A stretch of DNA of 64,000 bases from JAGWBG01 sp034421095 (lineage in GTDB: Bacteria; Chloroflexota; Dehalococcoidia; Lucifugimonadales; JAGWBF01). The stretch is taken from the NCBI GenBank assembly GCA_034421095.1, contig DAOUKR010000035.1:1-64000 (forward strand). The letters run 5' to 3'. Positions 44,899-54,085 of the stretch are shown in pieces; within the stretch, counting starts at the first letter, position 1; each line of letters begins with the position of its first letter. The notes beneath the pieces were generated by a model. That model saw nothing but the letters and a program-made list of their open reading frames with translations, was not told the DNA's origin and did not search any database. A program made the position numbers and the translations under genes.

Positions 44899-45306
44899 TC
44901 AGATACCGTTGCGCCACGCTCGGCAGCCGGTGACCCCCATCACGATGGGCATCAGGGTGTCTATGACTGTCCAGAATTGACCGTCGGCCTGGTTGTTGGG
45001 AGACAGTAGGCTGAACCAGTTCCAGAAGAACAGGAGAAACACTGCAACCGCGGCGTAGAATACCGTGTTCGCTCCTAGGTAGTGCTTGAGGTCCGTCGAA
45101 ACGTCGCCATCAGCGCGCCGCTTTTCTAGGTAGCTGAAGGCCAGGGTGATTATCATCCCCACTGCCATGAACCAGTTGAGGACCTCCCACGCCCTGTACG
45201 GCTCATCTCCGCCCGGGTGGTATAGGGGGGTGATGATGAAATGCACGGCAACGGCTACTGCCACCAATATCACGTAAGCCGCCAACGTACGAATCAGTAT
45301 GGTCAT
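44899..45306 (-). CDS. Small four-helix membrane protein, unknown function
   Basis: 135 residues after CTAGGAGGAAAAC. Four hydrophobic segments: near the N-terminus (AAYVILVAVAVAVHFII), WFMAVGMIITLAFSYL, VFYAAVAVFLLFFWNWF and WTVIDTLMPIVMGVTG. Charged loop EKRRADGDVSTDLKHY in the middle. No family recognised. It is next to the protoglobin gene, 151 nt downstream of it on the same strand. Confidence 0.7.
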   Translation of the reverse strand: MTILIRTLAAYVILVAVAVAVHFIITPLYHPGGDEPYRAWEVLNWFMAVGMIITLAFSYLEKRRADGDVSTDLKHYLGANTVFYAAVAVFLLFFWNWFSLLSPNNQADGQFWTVIDTLMPIVMGVTGCRAWRNGI

Positions 45307-45457
45307 GTTTTCCTCCTAGAAACGGACCGGAGTATGAACCGGCACCTGACATCGCGCCATGTTTCAGGTACTTCAATGATACCAGGCAGCGGGAATCAGT
45401 GGAGCGTGCTATTTTACCCGATTTAGGCAAATATTTCTCGATTGGCAATATGTCTCC

Positions 45458-45991
45458 CTATGCCGCAGGGTCCGTTAGATAGCTTGCCAGCAATATGTCC
45501 AATTCCACCATGAGAAGCTTGTTCCAGGATATGCTGGTTTCCAACGCTCGGCGGACGTCGCCCATTTCCCGGCACAGGAGTTCGGCAATGATCGTCTGTG
45601 TGAAGGACATAGTACCTATCATGTACTTCGACGGTACGGGGCCAAGGTGCTCCCGATGAGTAGGCGGGTGACTGTGGCTGATGCCGGTAGCAAGCAGGGC
45701 TACAGCGAAGCTTTCGTCCAGGGTGTAGGATATGGTCCCCCTCAGCCAGCGTACCAAAGTGTGCTTCCGTTTGGTCAGTCTCTCCTCATCAACTTCGCCA
45801 TTCTCGCCGAGGAAGAACTTGCGCGCCGGCGGGAACTTCAGAAAGTTATCGTACACAGCGTCGGTGAGTTCTTCGGCGTGTCCCATGATGACGGGAGCAC
45901 TCTCCTGGATAAGCTGGCGGTCATCCTCCGTTAGTCCCACGAAGGCGGCCATCTCCTCCAATCTTGCCGGCCAGTTGACTACATATTTCAC
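45458..45991 (-). CDS. Protoglobin-domain haem protein
   Basis: 177 residues from a GTG after AGGAGGTCA. All-helical globin pattern: LTEDDRQLIQESAPVIMGHAEELTDAVYDNFLKFP (in parts), then RKHTLVRWLRGTI, and GISHSHPPTHREHLGPVPSKYMIG, whose His is the likely proximal haem ligand of protoglobin-type sensors. There is no output domain, so it may bind O2, CO or NO alone or pair with the neighbouring membrane protein. Confidence 0.72.
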   Translation of the reverse strand: MKYVVNWPARLEEMAAFVGLTEDDRQLIQESAPVIMGHAEELTDAVYDNFLKFPPARKFFLGENGEVDEERLTKRKHTLVRWLRGTISYTLDESFAVALLATGISHSHPPTHREHLGPVPSKYMIGTMSFTQTIIAELLCREMGDVRRALETSISWNKLLMVELDILLASYLTDPAA

Positions 45992-46239
45992 ACTGACCTC
46001 CTGGGTAGGGATGTGAACGCAGGGGAAGAGTAGATTGACGCCGGGGCAGGTCTTTGGGTAAAGAGTAGTGCTGCTTCAACGGTTCCGGTCAAGACGATAG
46101 TAGACTATGGGCATAGGGGTGTCAAGGTTGGGAGGCAGGGCCTGTTCTGTACCATCGCCTGGTGCTTGACAATGTCTCGATTTTCCCGTCCAATACCTTT
46201 GGATTTCTAATCAGGTGCATATTTGCTCAGGAAGGTGTA

Positions 46240-47355
46240 ATGGAGTCGGAAATCTTGCCGGAAATCTTGAAGGCGGGTGACGATTCGGGGAATCGAATGG
46301 TGGTGAGGTATTCCTTCCCCGACTCCGTAAAAGTCTACGGGATTGGCGTGCCCCAGACCTGGCAATCCCCTTTGGGGCCAACGTGGAGCTATGTCGTAGA
46401 GGGGGACAAGCTCACTCTGGTGGATACGGGGTGCTATGGCAGCATCCAATATCTGGAGGAGGGACTCGAAAGTATTGGATACTCTCTGAGTGCTGTCGGG
46501 CGTGTGATTGTTACCCACGGTCACATGGACCATGACGGGAACTGTTTCGACGTTGTGGCGAAGAGTGGGGCCGAGCTATGGGCCCATGAGGTCTACAGCA
46601 GGCTGGTGAACGTAGACCGGTGGGGAATCGAAAACGAATTCAGGCAGCATTTCAGCCCTTTCCCTCCCCTGGAGGACGACGAATTTGTGGAGCGGATAAA
46701 GGACTACCAGAAACAGAGCCGTGATCTGAAAGTGACCAACATAGTTACCGACGGGCTTGACTCGGACAGGTTCACCTTCCTCTACACTCCGGGGCACTCT
46801 CCCGATGAGCTTTGCATACTTTTTGAGAAGGTCCTGTTCTCAGGCGACCACATACTGCCCCAAATCACTCCTCATCCCAGCGTTAGCCTCAGCTACAGGA
46901 GGTTCCGAAATATATTGCCCGAAGGCTATCAGGGAGTCAACGGATACTACGGCCTCAAGGTCTACCTCCAATCGCTGAGCAAGGTATTGGGCCTGGGTGA
47001 TGACCTTACGGTTATGCCCGCCCACCGGGCCTTTTACAGGGGCAAGTTCAATCCCATAGGGCTTCATAGGGCCGGGGAAATAATTGAGCACCACGGGGAG
47101 AGGTTACATCATATTCTTGACCTGCTCAGGAATGGGCCTCTGGATATGGAGAACGTCACCAGGAAGCATTTCTCTGGACACCACCTTGAGGCCCGTAACT
47201 ATTATCTGGCCTTCTCCGAGATAGTGAGCCACATAGAGCTATTGCAGGAGGTGGGAGACGTGGAGATGGTAGGCGAAGAGAATGGCCTCATCCATTGGAA
47301 GGGCACCGAACACTTCGCGAGGTTCATTGACGGACTGCTAACTAAGACCACCTAG
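46240..47355 (+). CDS. Metallo-beta-lactamase-fold hydrolase
   Basis: 371 residues from ATG 46240 after AGGAAGGTG; the longer upstream frame has no ribosome site. Metal motif VIVTHGHMDHDGN (HxHxDH), later His in YTPGHSPDE, Asp in LFSGDHILPQ and His in VMPAHRAFY. A C-terminal winged-helix-like region (LRNGPLDMENVTRK) is usual in this glyoxalase II/LACTB2-like branch. Substrate unknown, probably a thioester or ester. Confidence 0.9.
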   Translation: MESEILPEILKAGDDSGNRMVVRYSFPDSVKVYGIGVPQTWQSPLGPTWSYVVEGDKLTLVDTGCYGSIQYLEEGLESIGYSLSAVGRVIVTHGHMDHDGNCFDVVAKSGAELWAHEVYSRLVNVDRWGIENEFRQHFSPFPPLEDDEFVERIKDYQKQSRDLKVTNIVTDGLDSDRFTFLYTPGHSPDELCILFEKVLFSGDHILPQITPHPSVSLSYRRFRNILPEGYQGVNGYYGLKVYLQSLSKVLGLGDDLTVMPAHRAFYRGKFNPIGLHRAGEIIEHHGERLHHILDLLRNGPLDMENVTRKHFSGHHLEARNYYLAFSEIVSHIELLQEVGDVEMVGEENGLIHWKGTEHFARFIDGLLTKTT

Positions 47356-47519
47356 ACGGTGTTGGAGCTATGGGTCACAGTAGTCGGGTCCGTGCCCATG
47401 TTGATGATAGCGCGAGTGGAATGGTAAACTCTCGGAAAGAACAGGGCAGCCTGAGCATGGAGGAAACCGTCGCGCTGCCTGTCGTTAGTATTACTGGTAA
47501 CTTGCACAGGAGGGGTGGA

Positions 47520-47903
47520 ATGGCTGAAGAGCGATTCAGGGTGACCAAGGTACGTTCCTACAGCAGTGGTACGCAGGGTCGGGCCCTGTGTCAGGCTCGC
47601 AACCACCATTTCGTCGTGGATGACTACGGTTACAATGGCGGGCCCGGCGATGAGATTGGCGCCGGGGAGGCTTTCCTGTCAGGTATCACTGCTTGCGCCG
47701 TAAACATGCTGGAGCGGTTGGCCAGGGACTCCCAGATGCCCTTGAAGTGGACGGATGTGACCGTAGAGGCGACCAGAGATAGTCAGGCCGCCCCAATACA
47801 CGAGAACATATCGGTGTACGATGCCGTTCACATGCACTTCGAGCTTACCGGGCTGGATGACGATCAGGCCCAGGAACTGGTGAATCTCTACAAGCAACGT
47901 TGA
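47520..47903 (+). CDS. OsmC-family protein
   Basis: 127 residues from ATG 47520 after AGGAGGGG; an upstream in-frame ATG at 47370 is less likely. Seen: HHFVVDDYGYNGGPGDEIGAGEAFLSGITACAVNMLERLA (in parts), with the conserved Cys in ITACAVNML. The usual partner Cys-Glu pair of OsmC peroxidases is not complete, as only one clear redox Cys is present. It may be a peroxidase or thiol-binding variant. Confidence 0.85.
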   Translation: MAEERFRVTKVRSYSSGTQGRALCQARNHHFVVDDYGYNGGPGDEIGAGEAFLSGITACAVNMLERLARDSQMPLKWTDVTVEATRDSQAAPIHENISVYDAVHMHFELTGLDDDQAQELVNLYKQR

Positions 47904-47968
47904 CCGCTGTATGGTTCGGTCGCCGTGGCGACCCCCAATACCAGCGTAGACGTGGTGGCCGTCTCCGG

Positions 47969-48835
47969 TTAGTCTGCCCCCTCGCTCAGGAAGGCAAGAA
48001 GCTCCTGGTTGACCAGTTCCGGGGCCTCCGACTGAAGGAAGTGGCCGTACTCCCCCAGGTTCTTTCCCTGCGCCTTGGGGAAGACCTGTTGCCACGCCTT
48101 CAGGGGGTCGCTGCCCAAAGCCTCCGCAGTCCTGGCCCGGCGGGCACCCCACAGATACAACACCGGTGTAGACATCTGTCTCTCGGCGTCCGCCAGCCAG
48201 TGAGGCGGGTCTTCGTAAGCCGCTGCCCGGTAGTAGCTGAACCCTCCCCTCAGCGCGCCCGGCTGAGAGTAAGCTCGCACATACTCGGACACCTCTTCGT
48301 CGGTAAACGTGTACTTGTTTATGGACCAGTCCCGGAGGAAATGTCTCAGGTATGCCTCCACGTTGCCCTCCACCAGGCGCTCCGGCAAGTCGGGTTGCTG
48401 GTGAAAATAGGAGTGCCAGCGCTCGCGGATTACCTGGGGAGGCTGTGGCCCCAACTGCTCCATCGGCGGTCCCGCGTCCAGCAACGCCAGCTGCCGGACC
48501 GTATCTTCGTGGTCCAGGGTAAAGCGGTAGGCGACCCTGGCCCCGATGTCGTGCCCTACGAGGGCCACCCGCTCATGCCCCAGGTACTGGGCCAACTCAT
48601 AGATGTCCGAGGCGGCGGTCCGGGTGTCATAGCCTGACAGGGGCTTGTCTGAGTAGCCGAACCCCCGCATGTCGGGGGCTATGACCTGAAACCGCTCCGC
48701 CAATACAGGGATTATCTTTCGCCAACTGTACCAGAACTCCGGCCAGCCGTGAACCAAGATAACCGGAGAGCCTTGCCCCTGGATGACGTAGTGAATGTTT
48801 ATCCCGTTTACCCTTGCCGTTCTATGCTCCCACAT
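47969..48835 (-). CDS. Alpha/beta hydrolase, epoxide hydrolase-like
   Basis: 288 residues after AGGAGAGC. HGWPEFWYSWR gives the HGxP oxyanion motif; the nucleophile elbow is VGHDIGARVAYRF with Asp, and the catalytic His is in EYGHFLQSEAPE. This is the soluble epoxide hydrolase/haloalkane dehalogenase-type triad. It sits 10 nt downstream of the amidase gene on the same strand, so the two and the small upstream gene form an operon. Confidence 0.88.
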   Translation of the reverse strand: MWEHRTARVNGINIHYVIQGQGSPVILVHGWPEFWYSWRKIIPVLAERFQVIAPDMRGFGYSDKPLSGYDTRTAASDIYELAQYLGHERVALVGHDIGARVAYRFTLDHEDTVRQLALLDAGPPMEQLGPQPPQVIRERWHSYFHQQPDLPERLVEGNVEAYLRHFLRDWSINKYTFTDEEVSEYVRAYSQPGALRGGFSYYRAAAYEDPPHWLADAERQMSTPVLYLWGARRARTAEALGSDPLKAWQQVFPKAQGKNLGEYGHFLQSEAPELVNQELLAFLSEGAD

Positions 48836-48845
48836 ATATGCTCTC

Positions 48846-50285
48846 CTAACTCAGGCCTGGTACACTTGGCCTATAGCCTCGACTAGGTGACATGGCCTCG
48901 TAGCTGTGGGCCACCCGGAAAAGCAGCTCCTCTTCAAAGGGACGGCCAATGAGTTGCAGCCCGATGGGGAGACCCGCCTGGGTAAATCCGCAGGGTACGC
49001 TGATAGCGGGCAGCCCGGTCGTGTTCTGGGGACTCATGTTTCTGATGATTATGCCCGTTCCCGCTCCCCTTATGGGGTAGTCGTTGCCCTTTACCGTCAG
49101 GTCGGCCGCGTCTATGCGCGGGGCCGGTACGGGGACCGTGGGCGTTACCAGGAAGTCCACCTCCTGGAGGGCCCGTGCATGGTCTTCCTTTATGATTCGT
49201 TGCACCTTCAGGGCCTTGGAGTAGTCCCGGCCAAGGACAAACTGGCCGGCCAGTGCTCGGTATAGTATGTGGGGGCTGTAGTCCTGGCGGCGGGTCTTGA
49301 TATATGGCTCATGGGTGACCAGGCTATCCGCCATGGACGTGGCCCGCACTACCCCGATGTACTGCATACTGGGTATAGTCACCTCCCGCACCTCCACCCC
49401 AAGCCCCTCCAGTGCGCCAATGGCCTTCCGGACCGATGCCTCCACCTCATCGTCCATCGTGTCCAGGTCGAAATAGTAATTGGTGGGAATCCCCACTTTG
49501 ATACCCTCAAGGTCCGCCTCCAGGTTGGCCGAGTAGTCCGGTATGGGCACGGGGACCATGCTGGGGTCCAGGGGGTCGTAGCCTGCGATGGCCTGAAGCA
49601 CCAGGGCGCTGTCCTCGACTGTACGAGTTAGCGGGCCGATGTGGTCGCCGTTGAAGCTGGTTACCAGCAACCCGCGCTGACTTACTCTACCGAAGGTCTG
49701 CTTCAGTCCTACGACTCCACAGAAGGCACCCGGAAGGCGCACCGACCCGCCCAGGTCGGTCCCCAGAGATGCGAAGGTGACACAGGACGCAACGTTAGCG
49801 CCTCCGCCTCCGCTGGAGCCGCCGGGTACGTGGTCCAACGCCCAGGGGTTGTGGACCGCTCCGAAGTGGGGGTTGTTGGAAGTGGGTCCCGCGGCGAACT
49901 CCTCCAGGTTCTCCTTGCCCAGAATTATGGCCCCGGCCTGCTTGCACAGGGTGACAACGTGGGCGTCCTCATCGGGGACATGGTCGGCCAGTACCTTGGA
50001 ACCCAGAGTGGTGCGGATGCCGCCTGTGGCAATGTTGTCTTTGATTCCAATCGGAACGCCGTGCAGAGGCCCCCGGTACTCACCCCGGACTATGGCCGCC
50101 TCTTGCTCCCTGGCAGTGGCCCTCGCCTCGTCTCCCAGTATGGTGATGAAGGAATTCAAGGCGGGCTGGGCCTTCTCCGCCTGAGAAAGGGCGGCATCGG
50201 TGACTTCAACGGGCGAGACCTCTCGCGCCTTTATCCTGGCGGCCAAATCCGATATAGTGAGCTTGAGAAGTTCAGTGTCGGCCAT
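48846..50285 (-). CDS. Amidase signature family enzyme (GatA/AtzE-like)
   Basis: 479 residues. Catalytic Lys in GIKDNIATGG, Gly/Ser-rich signature GGSSGGGGANVAS with the cis-Ser, and nucleophile Ser in GTDLGGSVRLPGAFCG. The C-terminal LPAISVPCGFTQAGLPIGLQLIG (in parts) is standard. It hydrolyses a carboxamide; no other gat genes are here, so tRNA amidotransferase is not implied. Its ATG overlaps the stop of the small upstream gene by one base. Confidence 0.92.
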   Translation of the reverse strand: MADTELLKLTISDLAARIKAREVSPVEVTDAALSQAEKAQPALNSFITILGDEARATAREQEAAIVRGEYRGPLHGVPIGIKDNIATGGIRTTLGSKVLADHVPDEDAHVVTLCKQAGAIILGKENLEEFAAGPTSNNPHFGAVHNPWALDHVPGGSSGGGGANVASCVTFASLGTDLGGSVRLPGAFCGVVGLKQTFGRVSQRGLLVTSFNGDHIGPLTRTVEDSALVLQAIAGYDPLDPSMVPVPIPDYSANLEADLEGIKVGIPTNYYFDLDTMDDEVEASVRKAIGALEGLGVEVREVTIPSMQYIGVVRATSMADSLVTHEPYIKTRRQDYSPHILYRALAGQFVLGRDYSKALKVQRIIKEDHARALQEVDFLVTPTVPVPAPRIDAADLTVKGNDYPIRGAGTGIIIRNMSPQNTTGLPAISVPCGFTQAGLPIGLQLIGRPFEEELLFRVAHSYEAMSPSRGYRPSVPGLS

Positions 50286-50479
50286 TAGGGTCCACCTCCT
50301 TCTTTGGCCCGCAGAAGGCGACTGGACATGATGTCGGAAAGGTCCAACTCCCCGATGTTTTCCACCTCTGCAATGTACGCGTTGAGGTCGGGGATGATGA
50401 TGTCCAGTTCCCCATCGGAAAGCTCGTATCCCTGGAAGTCTCGAATCATTGCTATCAAAGTCTCTTTCGAAACGGCCAT
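50285..50479 (-). CDS. Small GatC/AtzG-like partner of the amidase
   Basis: 64 residues from ATG 50479 after GGAAGGGGGAACT. Helical and acidic: LIAMIRDFQGYELSDGELD, then IAEVENIGELDLSDIM. The position (coupled TAATG to an amidase-signature gene), size and the ELDLSDI tail resemble GatC- or AtzG-type small subunits that stabilise such amidases. The assignment is by context and weak resemblance. Confidence 0.5.
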   Translation of the reverse strand: MAVSKETLIAMIRDFQGYELSDGELDIIIPDLNAYIAEVENIGELDLSDIMSSRLLRAKEGGGP

Positions 50480-50671
50480 AGTTCCCCCTTCCACAGGAGA
50501 TTGTCTCTCGGAAGGAGTGTAGACCAGGGTCACATGGAAGTCAATGAACTCTGAACGGAGGCGGATTTCCCGGCGGGACTTGCCACGAGGTCGGCATTGC
50601 GGTATTTTGTACCGGAAGCGTTAGCCAGTTTGCCAGGGGGCTTATCCTGTTAGCGGAGGGTGGATAGGACC

Positions 50672-51637
50672 ATGAAAGCGGCACAGCTTGTTGGGCCAAA
50701 GCGGTTCGAGATGATGGATGCGGAGATGCCGGTAATCAAGGATGGGGAATGTCTGATTAAGCTGGAGCGCCTTTCCATCTGCGGCAGTGACATCAGGCAT
50801 GGCTATGGCCCGGTCTATCCCGAGGAAGAGTATCCCCTGGACGTCGGCAAGCCGTGCCATGAGTGTGCCGGGGTGGTGGTGGAGAGCCGGACGGACGAGT
50901 TCAGGGAGGGCCAACGGGTTATAGTCCTGCCCAACGCCAGCGCCGGCCTGGTTGAGTACGTTGCCTCAAGCCCCGGCCGGATGATAGCACTGCCCGACCA
51001 GGGCGACCTGACGGAGTGGGTTATGTGTCAGCCCTCCGGGACTGTGCTCTACTCCTGTCAGCAAATGGGCAGCGTACTGGGAAAGAGCGTCATGATAGTG
51101 GGCCAGGGAGCCATCGGCCTGTCCTTCACCATGCTTATTTCAAGGCAGGGGGCACGGCAAGTAATAGCGGTTGACCAGTTGGACTATCGCCTGGAGTACG
51201 CAAAGGAGTTTGGGGCCACCCACACCATCAACCCCGAAAGGGAAGATCTGATGGAGGCGGTGCGTGAAATCACCCAGGGAGAGGAGGCCGACGTTACCGT
51301 GGATGCTGCGGGCTACCCGGATACGCTGGACATGGCCCTCCGAATGGTGAGGCCACTTGGCCGGGTCGTCATATTCGGCATTCAGAGCGATTACGTGATT
51401 CCGGTGGACACCCGGCTCTGGATGGACAAGCAGGCTATTATGATACCCACCAGCAGCGCCCGAATAGACCCCGTCAATTGCATCAAGGAGATTGTGGGCC
51501 TGCGGGAGCGTGGATGGGTAGACCCCGCACGCATGGTGACTCACCGTCTCGCCTTCAACGCTAACGACGTGAACAGGGCCTACGAGATGTATGACCAACG
51601 CCTTGACAACATCGTCAAGGTGGTAATGAGCATTTAG
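50672..51637 (+). CDS. Zinc-binding alcohol/sorbitol-type dehydrogenase (MDR superfamily)
   Basis: 321 residues from ATG 50672; a GTG at 50660 is also possible. Catalytic zinc site residues CGSD and GKPCHECAGVV; NAD(P) loop VGQGAIGLSFTMLI; VTVDAAGYPDTL. The four-Cys structural zinc lobe is absent, making it shorter than classical ADHs. It oxidises an alcohol; substrate unknown. Followed 48 nt later by the CMD gene and then the Rieske gene, one probable transcript. Confidence 0.88.
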   Translation: MKAAQLVGPKRFEMMDAEMPVIKDGECLIKLERLSICGSDIRHGYGPVYPEEEYPLDVGKPCHECAGVVVESRTDEFREGQRVIVLPNASAGLVEYVASSPGRMIALPDQGDLTEWVMCQPSGTVLYSCQQMGSVLGKSVMIVGQGAIGLSFTMLISRQGARQVIAVDQLDYRLEYAKEFGATHTINPEREDLMEAVREITQGEEADVTVDAAGYPDTLDMALRMVRPLGRVVIFGIQSDYVIPVDTRLWMDKQAIMIPTSSARIDPVNCIKEIVGLRERGWVDPARMVTHRLAFNANDVNRAYEMYDQRLDNIVKVVMSI

Positions 51638-51685
51638 GGGACTATGAGGCCCGGAGTAGCTGATACATATTGCGGAGGTAATACC

Positions 51686-51994
51686 ATGACTTCACCCAGA
51701 AGCGTGATGCAAGAGGTCGCACCCCATCTGGCCGAGCTGAGTGCCGATGTCCTGTTCGGAGACGTTTGGGAGCGTCCCGGCCTCTCCAAGCGGGATCGCA
51801 GCCTCATAACCGTGGCTACACTGACAGCCCTCTACCGGACCGACCAGCTGCGAGGCCACATTCGCAGGGCGCTGGACAACGGGGTGACCAGGGATGAAAT
51901 CGGCGAGATTATCACCCACATGGCTTTCTATGGGGGATGGCCCACGGCGGCCAACGCAGCCCGGGTTGCGAAAGAGGTCTTTGACGAGAGTTGA
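51686..51994 (+). CDS. Carboxymuconolactone decarboxylase-family protein
   Basis: 102 residues from ATG 51686 after GCGGAGGT. Typical helices: FGDVWERPGLSKRDRSLITVATLTAL (in parts) and GVTRDEIGEIITHMAFYGGWPTAANA (in parts). There is no CxxC, so it belongs to the PcaC-like rather than the AhpD-like redox branch. It may decarboxylate a lactone or isomerise a ring-cleavage product. Confidence 0.88.
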   Translation: MTSPRSVMQEVAPHLAELSADVLFGDVWERPGLSKRDRSLITVATLTALYRTDQLRGHIRRALDNGVTRDEIGEIITHMAFYGGWPTAANAARVAKEVFDES

Positions 51995-52021
51995 GACATC
52001 AAGAACAATGAGGAGAATGTA

Positions 52022-52339
52022 ATGCCGGACAGTTTTGTGAAAGTAGCCGAGACCGATGAGATCTCTCCCGGACAGATGAAACTGGTCGAGCTGGGGGACG
52101 AGCGGATTCTGGTTGTCAACCTGGAGGGCGAATTCCATGCTGTAGACGAGGTATGCTCCCACGCATTCGCTCCATTGTCAGAGGGAGACTTGAGCGGGGA
52201 AGAGGTTGAGTGCCCCCTTCATGGCGGTACGTTTAGCGTGAAGAGCGGTGAGGCCCTGTCCCCGCCGCCTTCCCAAGCCCTCACCGTCTACTCGGTTCGC
52301 GTGGAGGGCAGCGACATCCTGGTTGGGCCGCCGAGCTAG
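52022..52339 (+). CDS. Rieske-type [2Fe-2S] ferredoxin
   Basis: 105 residues, 27 nt after the CMD gene. The two cluster motifs are EVCSHAFAPL (Cys-x-His) and ECPLHGGTF (Cys-x-x-His). It is a soluble Rieske ferredoxin that would feed electrons to an oxygenase. No oxygenase large subunit is adjacent. It shares a transcript with the dehydrogenase and CMD genes, ended by a strong hairpin. Confidence 0.92.
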   Translation: MPDSFVKVAETDEISPGQMKLVELGDERILVVNLEGEFHAVDEVCSHAFAPLSEGDLSGEEVECPLHGGTFSVKSGEALSPPPSQALTVYSVRVEGSDILVGPPS

Positions 52340-52346
52340 CCGCTAG

Positions 52347-52370
52347 AGGACCTGGGGCTACCCAGGTCCT
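52347..52370 (+). terminator. Terminator after the Rieske gene
   Basis: Perfect 10-bp stem AGGACCTGGG/CCCAGGTCCT with a 4-nt loop, 8 nt after the stop; no strong T tract. Confidence 0.6.
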
Positions 52371-52438
52371 AATGCGTGTTGACGCTAACAATTTCCGGAT
52401 GGGAAGGCAACCCGGATGCCCGCAAGGGACACCCCCTC

Positions 52439-52562
52439 TCCGTCATTCTAGCGTCCCCTCCCGTCATTCTGGCGAAAGCCAGAATCCAGGGTTGGGGTGG
52501 GTGTGGATTCCGGCTCAGGGTTCGCCACGGCGAATCTACCGGAGGTACGACCGGAATGACGG
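52439..52562. repeat. Dispersed palindromic repeat (copy d)
   Basis: CCGTCATTCTGGCGAAAGCC, then AGAATCCAGG, a spacer, and TGGATTCCGGCTCAGGGTTC running to CCGGAATGACGG. The right core 52504-52560 is almost identical to 38802-38858. It lies between convergent transcripts (Rieske and queE). Confidence 0.65.
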
Positions 52563-52579
52563 TTTTTTTTGGGGGCTTC

Positions 52580-53305
52580 TCAGGTCCCCCGTTTATCGCC
52601 CCATAGAAGGATGTGCAGACGGGTGGTAAACCTGAAGCCCTTCTCAGTGCATAGCTTGCTAAGCCACCGAGACCTTTCCTGGAGAGCATCGGCTGTCTGC
52701 CCCTCGGGCATCAGGAGAACTTGTGCCCTGGGCAAGGCGTACCTGTCTACAAGGGCGCTAATTTCCTCCAGGTCATCCGGTTTCGCAACTACGAATTTGA
52801 AGTAGGCGCCCGCGACGTTGGCGAAGGACAGCAGCGCTTCGGGGATTTCTCGGCGGTGGGGCGCATTGCCGGAAGTGCTCAGCTTGGGTGAAACGTTCCA
52901 CTGGTCTATGTCCTCCAACAGCTGGCGGTGAGGGGCGATGGTCCCGTTGGTCTCTACCTCAAAGGTGAACCCTTGCTCCTTCAGAGAACGGACCAGATGC
53001 ACCAGTCCCGTCTGCTGAAGCAGTGGCTCCCCGCCTGTGATGACAAGGTGTCGGCAGCCGTACCCCAGAATACTTTCCTCCACTCGTTCCAGGGATAGCT
53101 CCATGACCTCGCGCTCGTAGTCGTAGCGCTTCCAGTCCCAGGTATAGCCGGTGTCACACCATGAGCAAGCCAGGTTGCACAGCGCCAGCCGCAGGAATAC
53201 GGATGGAGTCCCTATGGAAGCCCCCTCGCCCTGGAGGGAATGGAAAATTTCGGGTTCTCCGCCGGGCTGGCGGCTGACCTTGAGCGATTTACCGTTGCTA
53301 CTCAC
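52580..53305 (-). CDS. queE: 7-carboxy-7-deazaguanine synthase
   Basis: 241 residues from a GTG at 53305 that overlaps the queC stop by 8 nt; longer in-frame starts lie inside queC. Radical SAM cluster motif C43NLAC47SWC50 follows FLRLAL. SLQGEG at the N-terminus and ITGGEPLLQQ are family hallmarks. It rearranges 6-carboxytetrahydropterin to CDG, the second dedicated step to preQ0. Last gene of the queF-D-C-E run. Confidence 0.93.
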   Translation of the reverse strand: MSSNGKSLKVSRQPGGEPEIFHSLQGEGASIGTPSVFLRLALCNLACSWCDTGYTWDWKRYDYEREVMELSLERVEESILGYGCRHLVITGGEPLLQQTGLVHLVRSLKEQGFTFEVETNGTIAPHRQLLEDIDQWNVSPKLSTSGNAPHRREIPEALLSFANVAGAYFKFVVAKPDDLEEISALVDRYALPRAQVLLMPEGQTADALQERSRWLSKLCTEKGFRFTTRLHILLWGDKRGT

Positions 53306-54083
53306 GGCGAAGCCTCCCCAACCGTTCCAGAAGTGGGTCGTTATGTCCTGCCTCCGCGAAACCTCTGGCCCGGAGTATGCAGCTGTCACATCGCCCGCAG
53401 GGGAACTCCCCGGCCTCGTAGCAGCTCCAGGTATGCTCCAGTGGCGCCTTGAGTTCCATTCCCAACCTGACAATATCTGCTTTGGAGAGGTAGATGATGG
53501 GGGTCTCTATGCGGATTGGGACGTGGTACTCGGCCCACAGCTTGCTGCCATGAAGCAGCGCATCGCTCATCTTTTCGTAATACTCCGGCCTGCAATCCGG
53601 GTAGCCGCTGTAGTCTATGGCATTGGGGGCCAGGTATATGCATGCTTCCACGTCCCGGGGGTCCACCTGCATGGCCTCAATGGCATAAAGTGCATGGCTC
53701 TCCAGGAATGCTCCCGCTATGGTGATGAAAAATGTGTTGCGGAGGGGCACGTAGGTAATGGGGATGCTTGTGCCGGACTCAGCAGGCAAGAAGCCTGTAC
53801 CTGAAGGAGGATCCGCTGTCAGACGGTCCTTGGGCGTCGGGAAGCGTTCGGGGCTGGTCAGCGAGGAGTACCAGGCCGCCTCGCCAAAGGCCGAGATGTC
53901 CACCAGCTTGTGCTGAATATTCAGGAGCCGGGCCACCTTTTCCGCGCACTTGACCTCTTTGTTATGGGTCTGGCCGTAGTGGAAGGTGAGGGCTGTGAGG
54001 TGCTTGACCCGGCCCCGGGCCTGGGTAGTCACCGTTGTGGAATCAAGGCCGCCGGAAAGGAGTGTCACCCCGAAGGTCTCCAT
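53298..54083 (-). CDS. queC: 7-cyano-7-deazaguanine (preQ0) synthase
   Basis: 261 residues from ATG 54083, 2 nt after the queD stop. PP-loop LLSGGLDSTT, FHYGQTHNKEV, YVPLRNTFF, and the zinc-binding Cys set CYEAGEFPCGRCDSC. It converts CDG to preQ0 with ATP and ammonia. The ATG follows directly the queD stop, so translation is coupled. Confidence 0.94.
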   Translation of the reverse strand: METFGVTLLSGGLDSTTVTTQARGRVKHLTALTFHYGQTHNKEVKCAEKVARLLNIQHKLVDISAFGEAAWYSSLTSPERFPTPKDRLTADPPSGTGFLPAESGTSIPITYVPLRNTFFITIAGAFLESHALYAIEAMQVDPRDVEACIYLAPNAIDYSGYPDCRPEYYEKMSDALLHGSKLWAEYHVPIRIETPIIYLSKADIVRLGMELKAPLEHTWSCYEAGEFPCGRCDSCILRARGFAEAGHNDPLLERLGRLRRE

Positions 54084-54085
54084 AA

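Noticed and set aside
49641..50288. 215-codon open frame on the plus strand
   Set aside because: Antisense of the amidase signature region.
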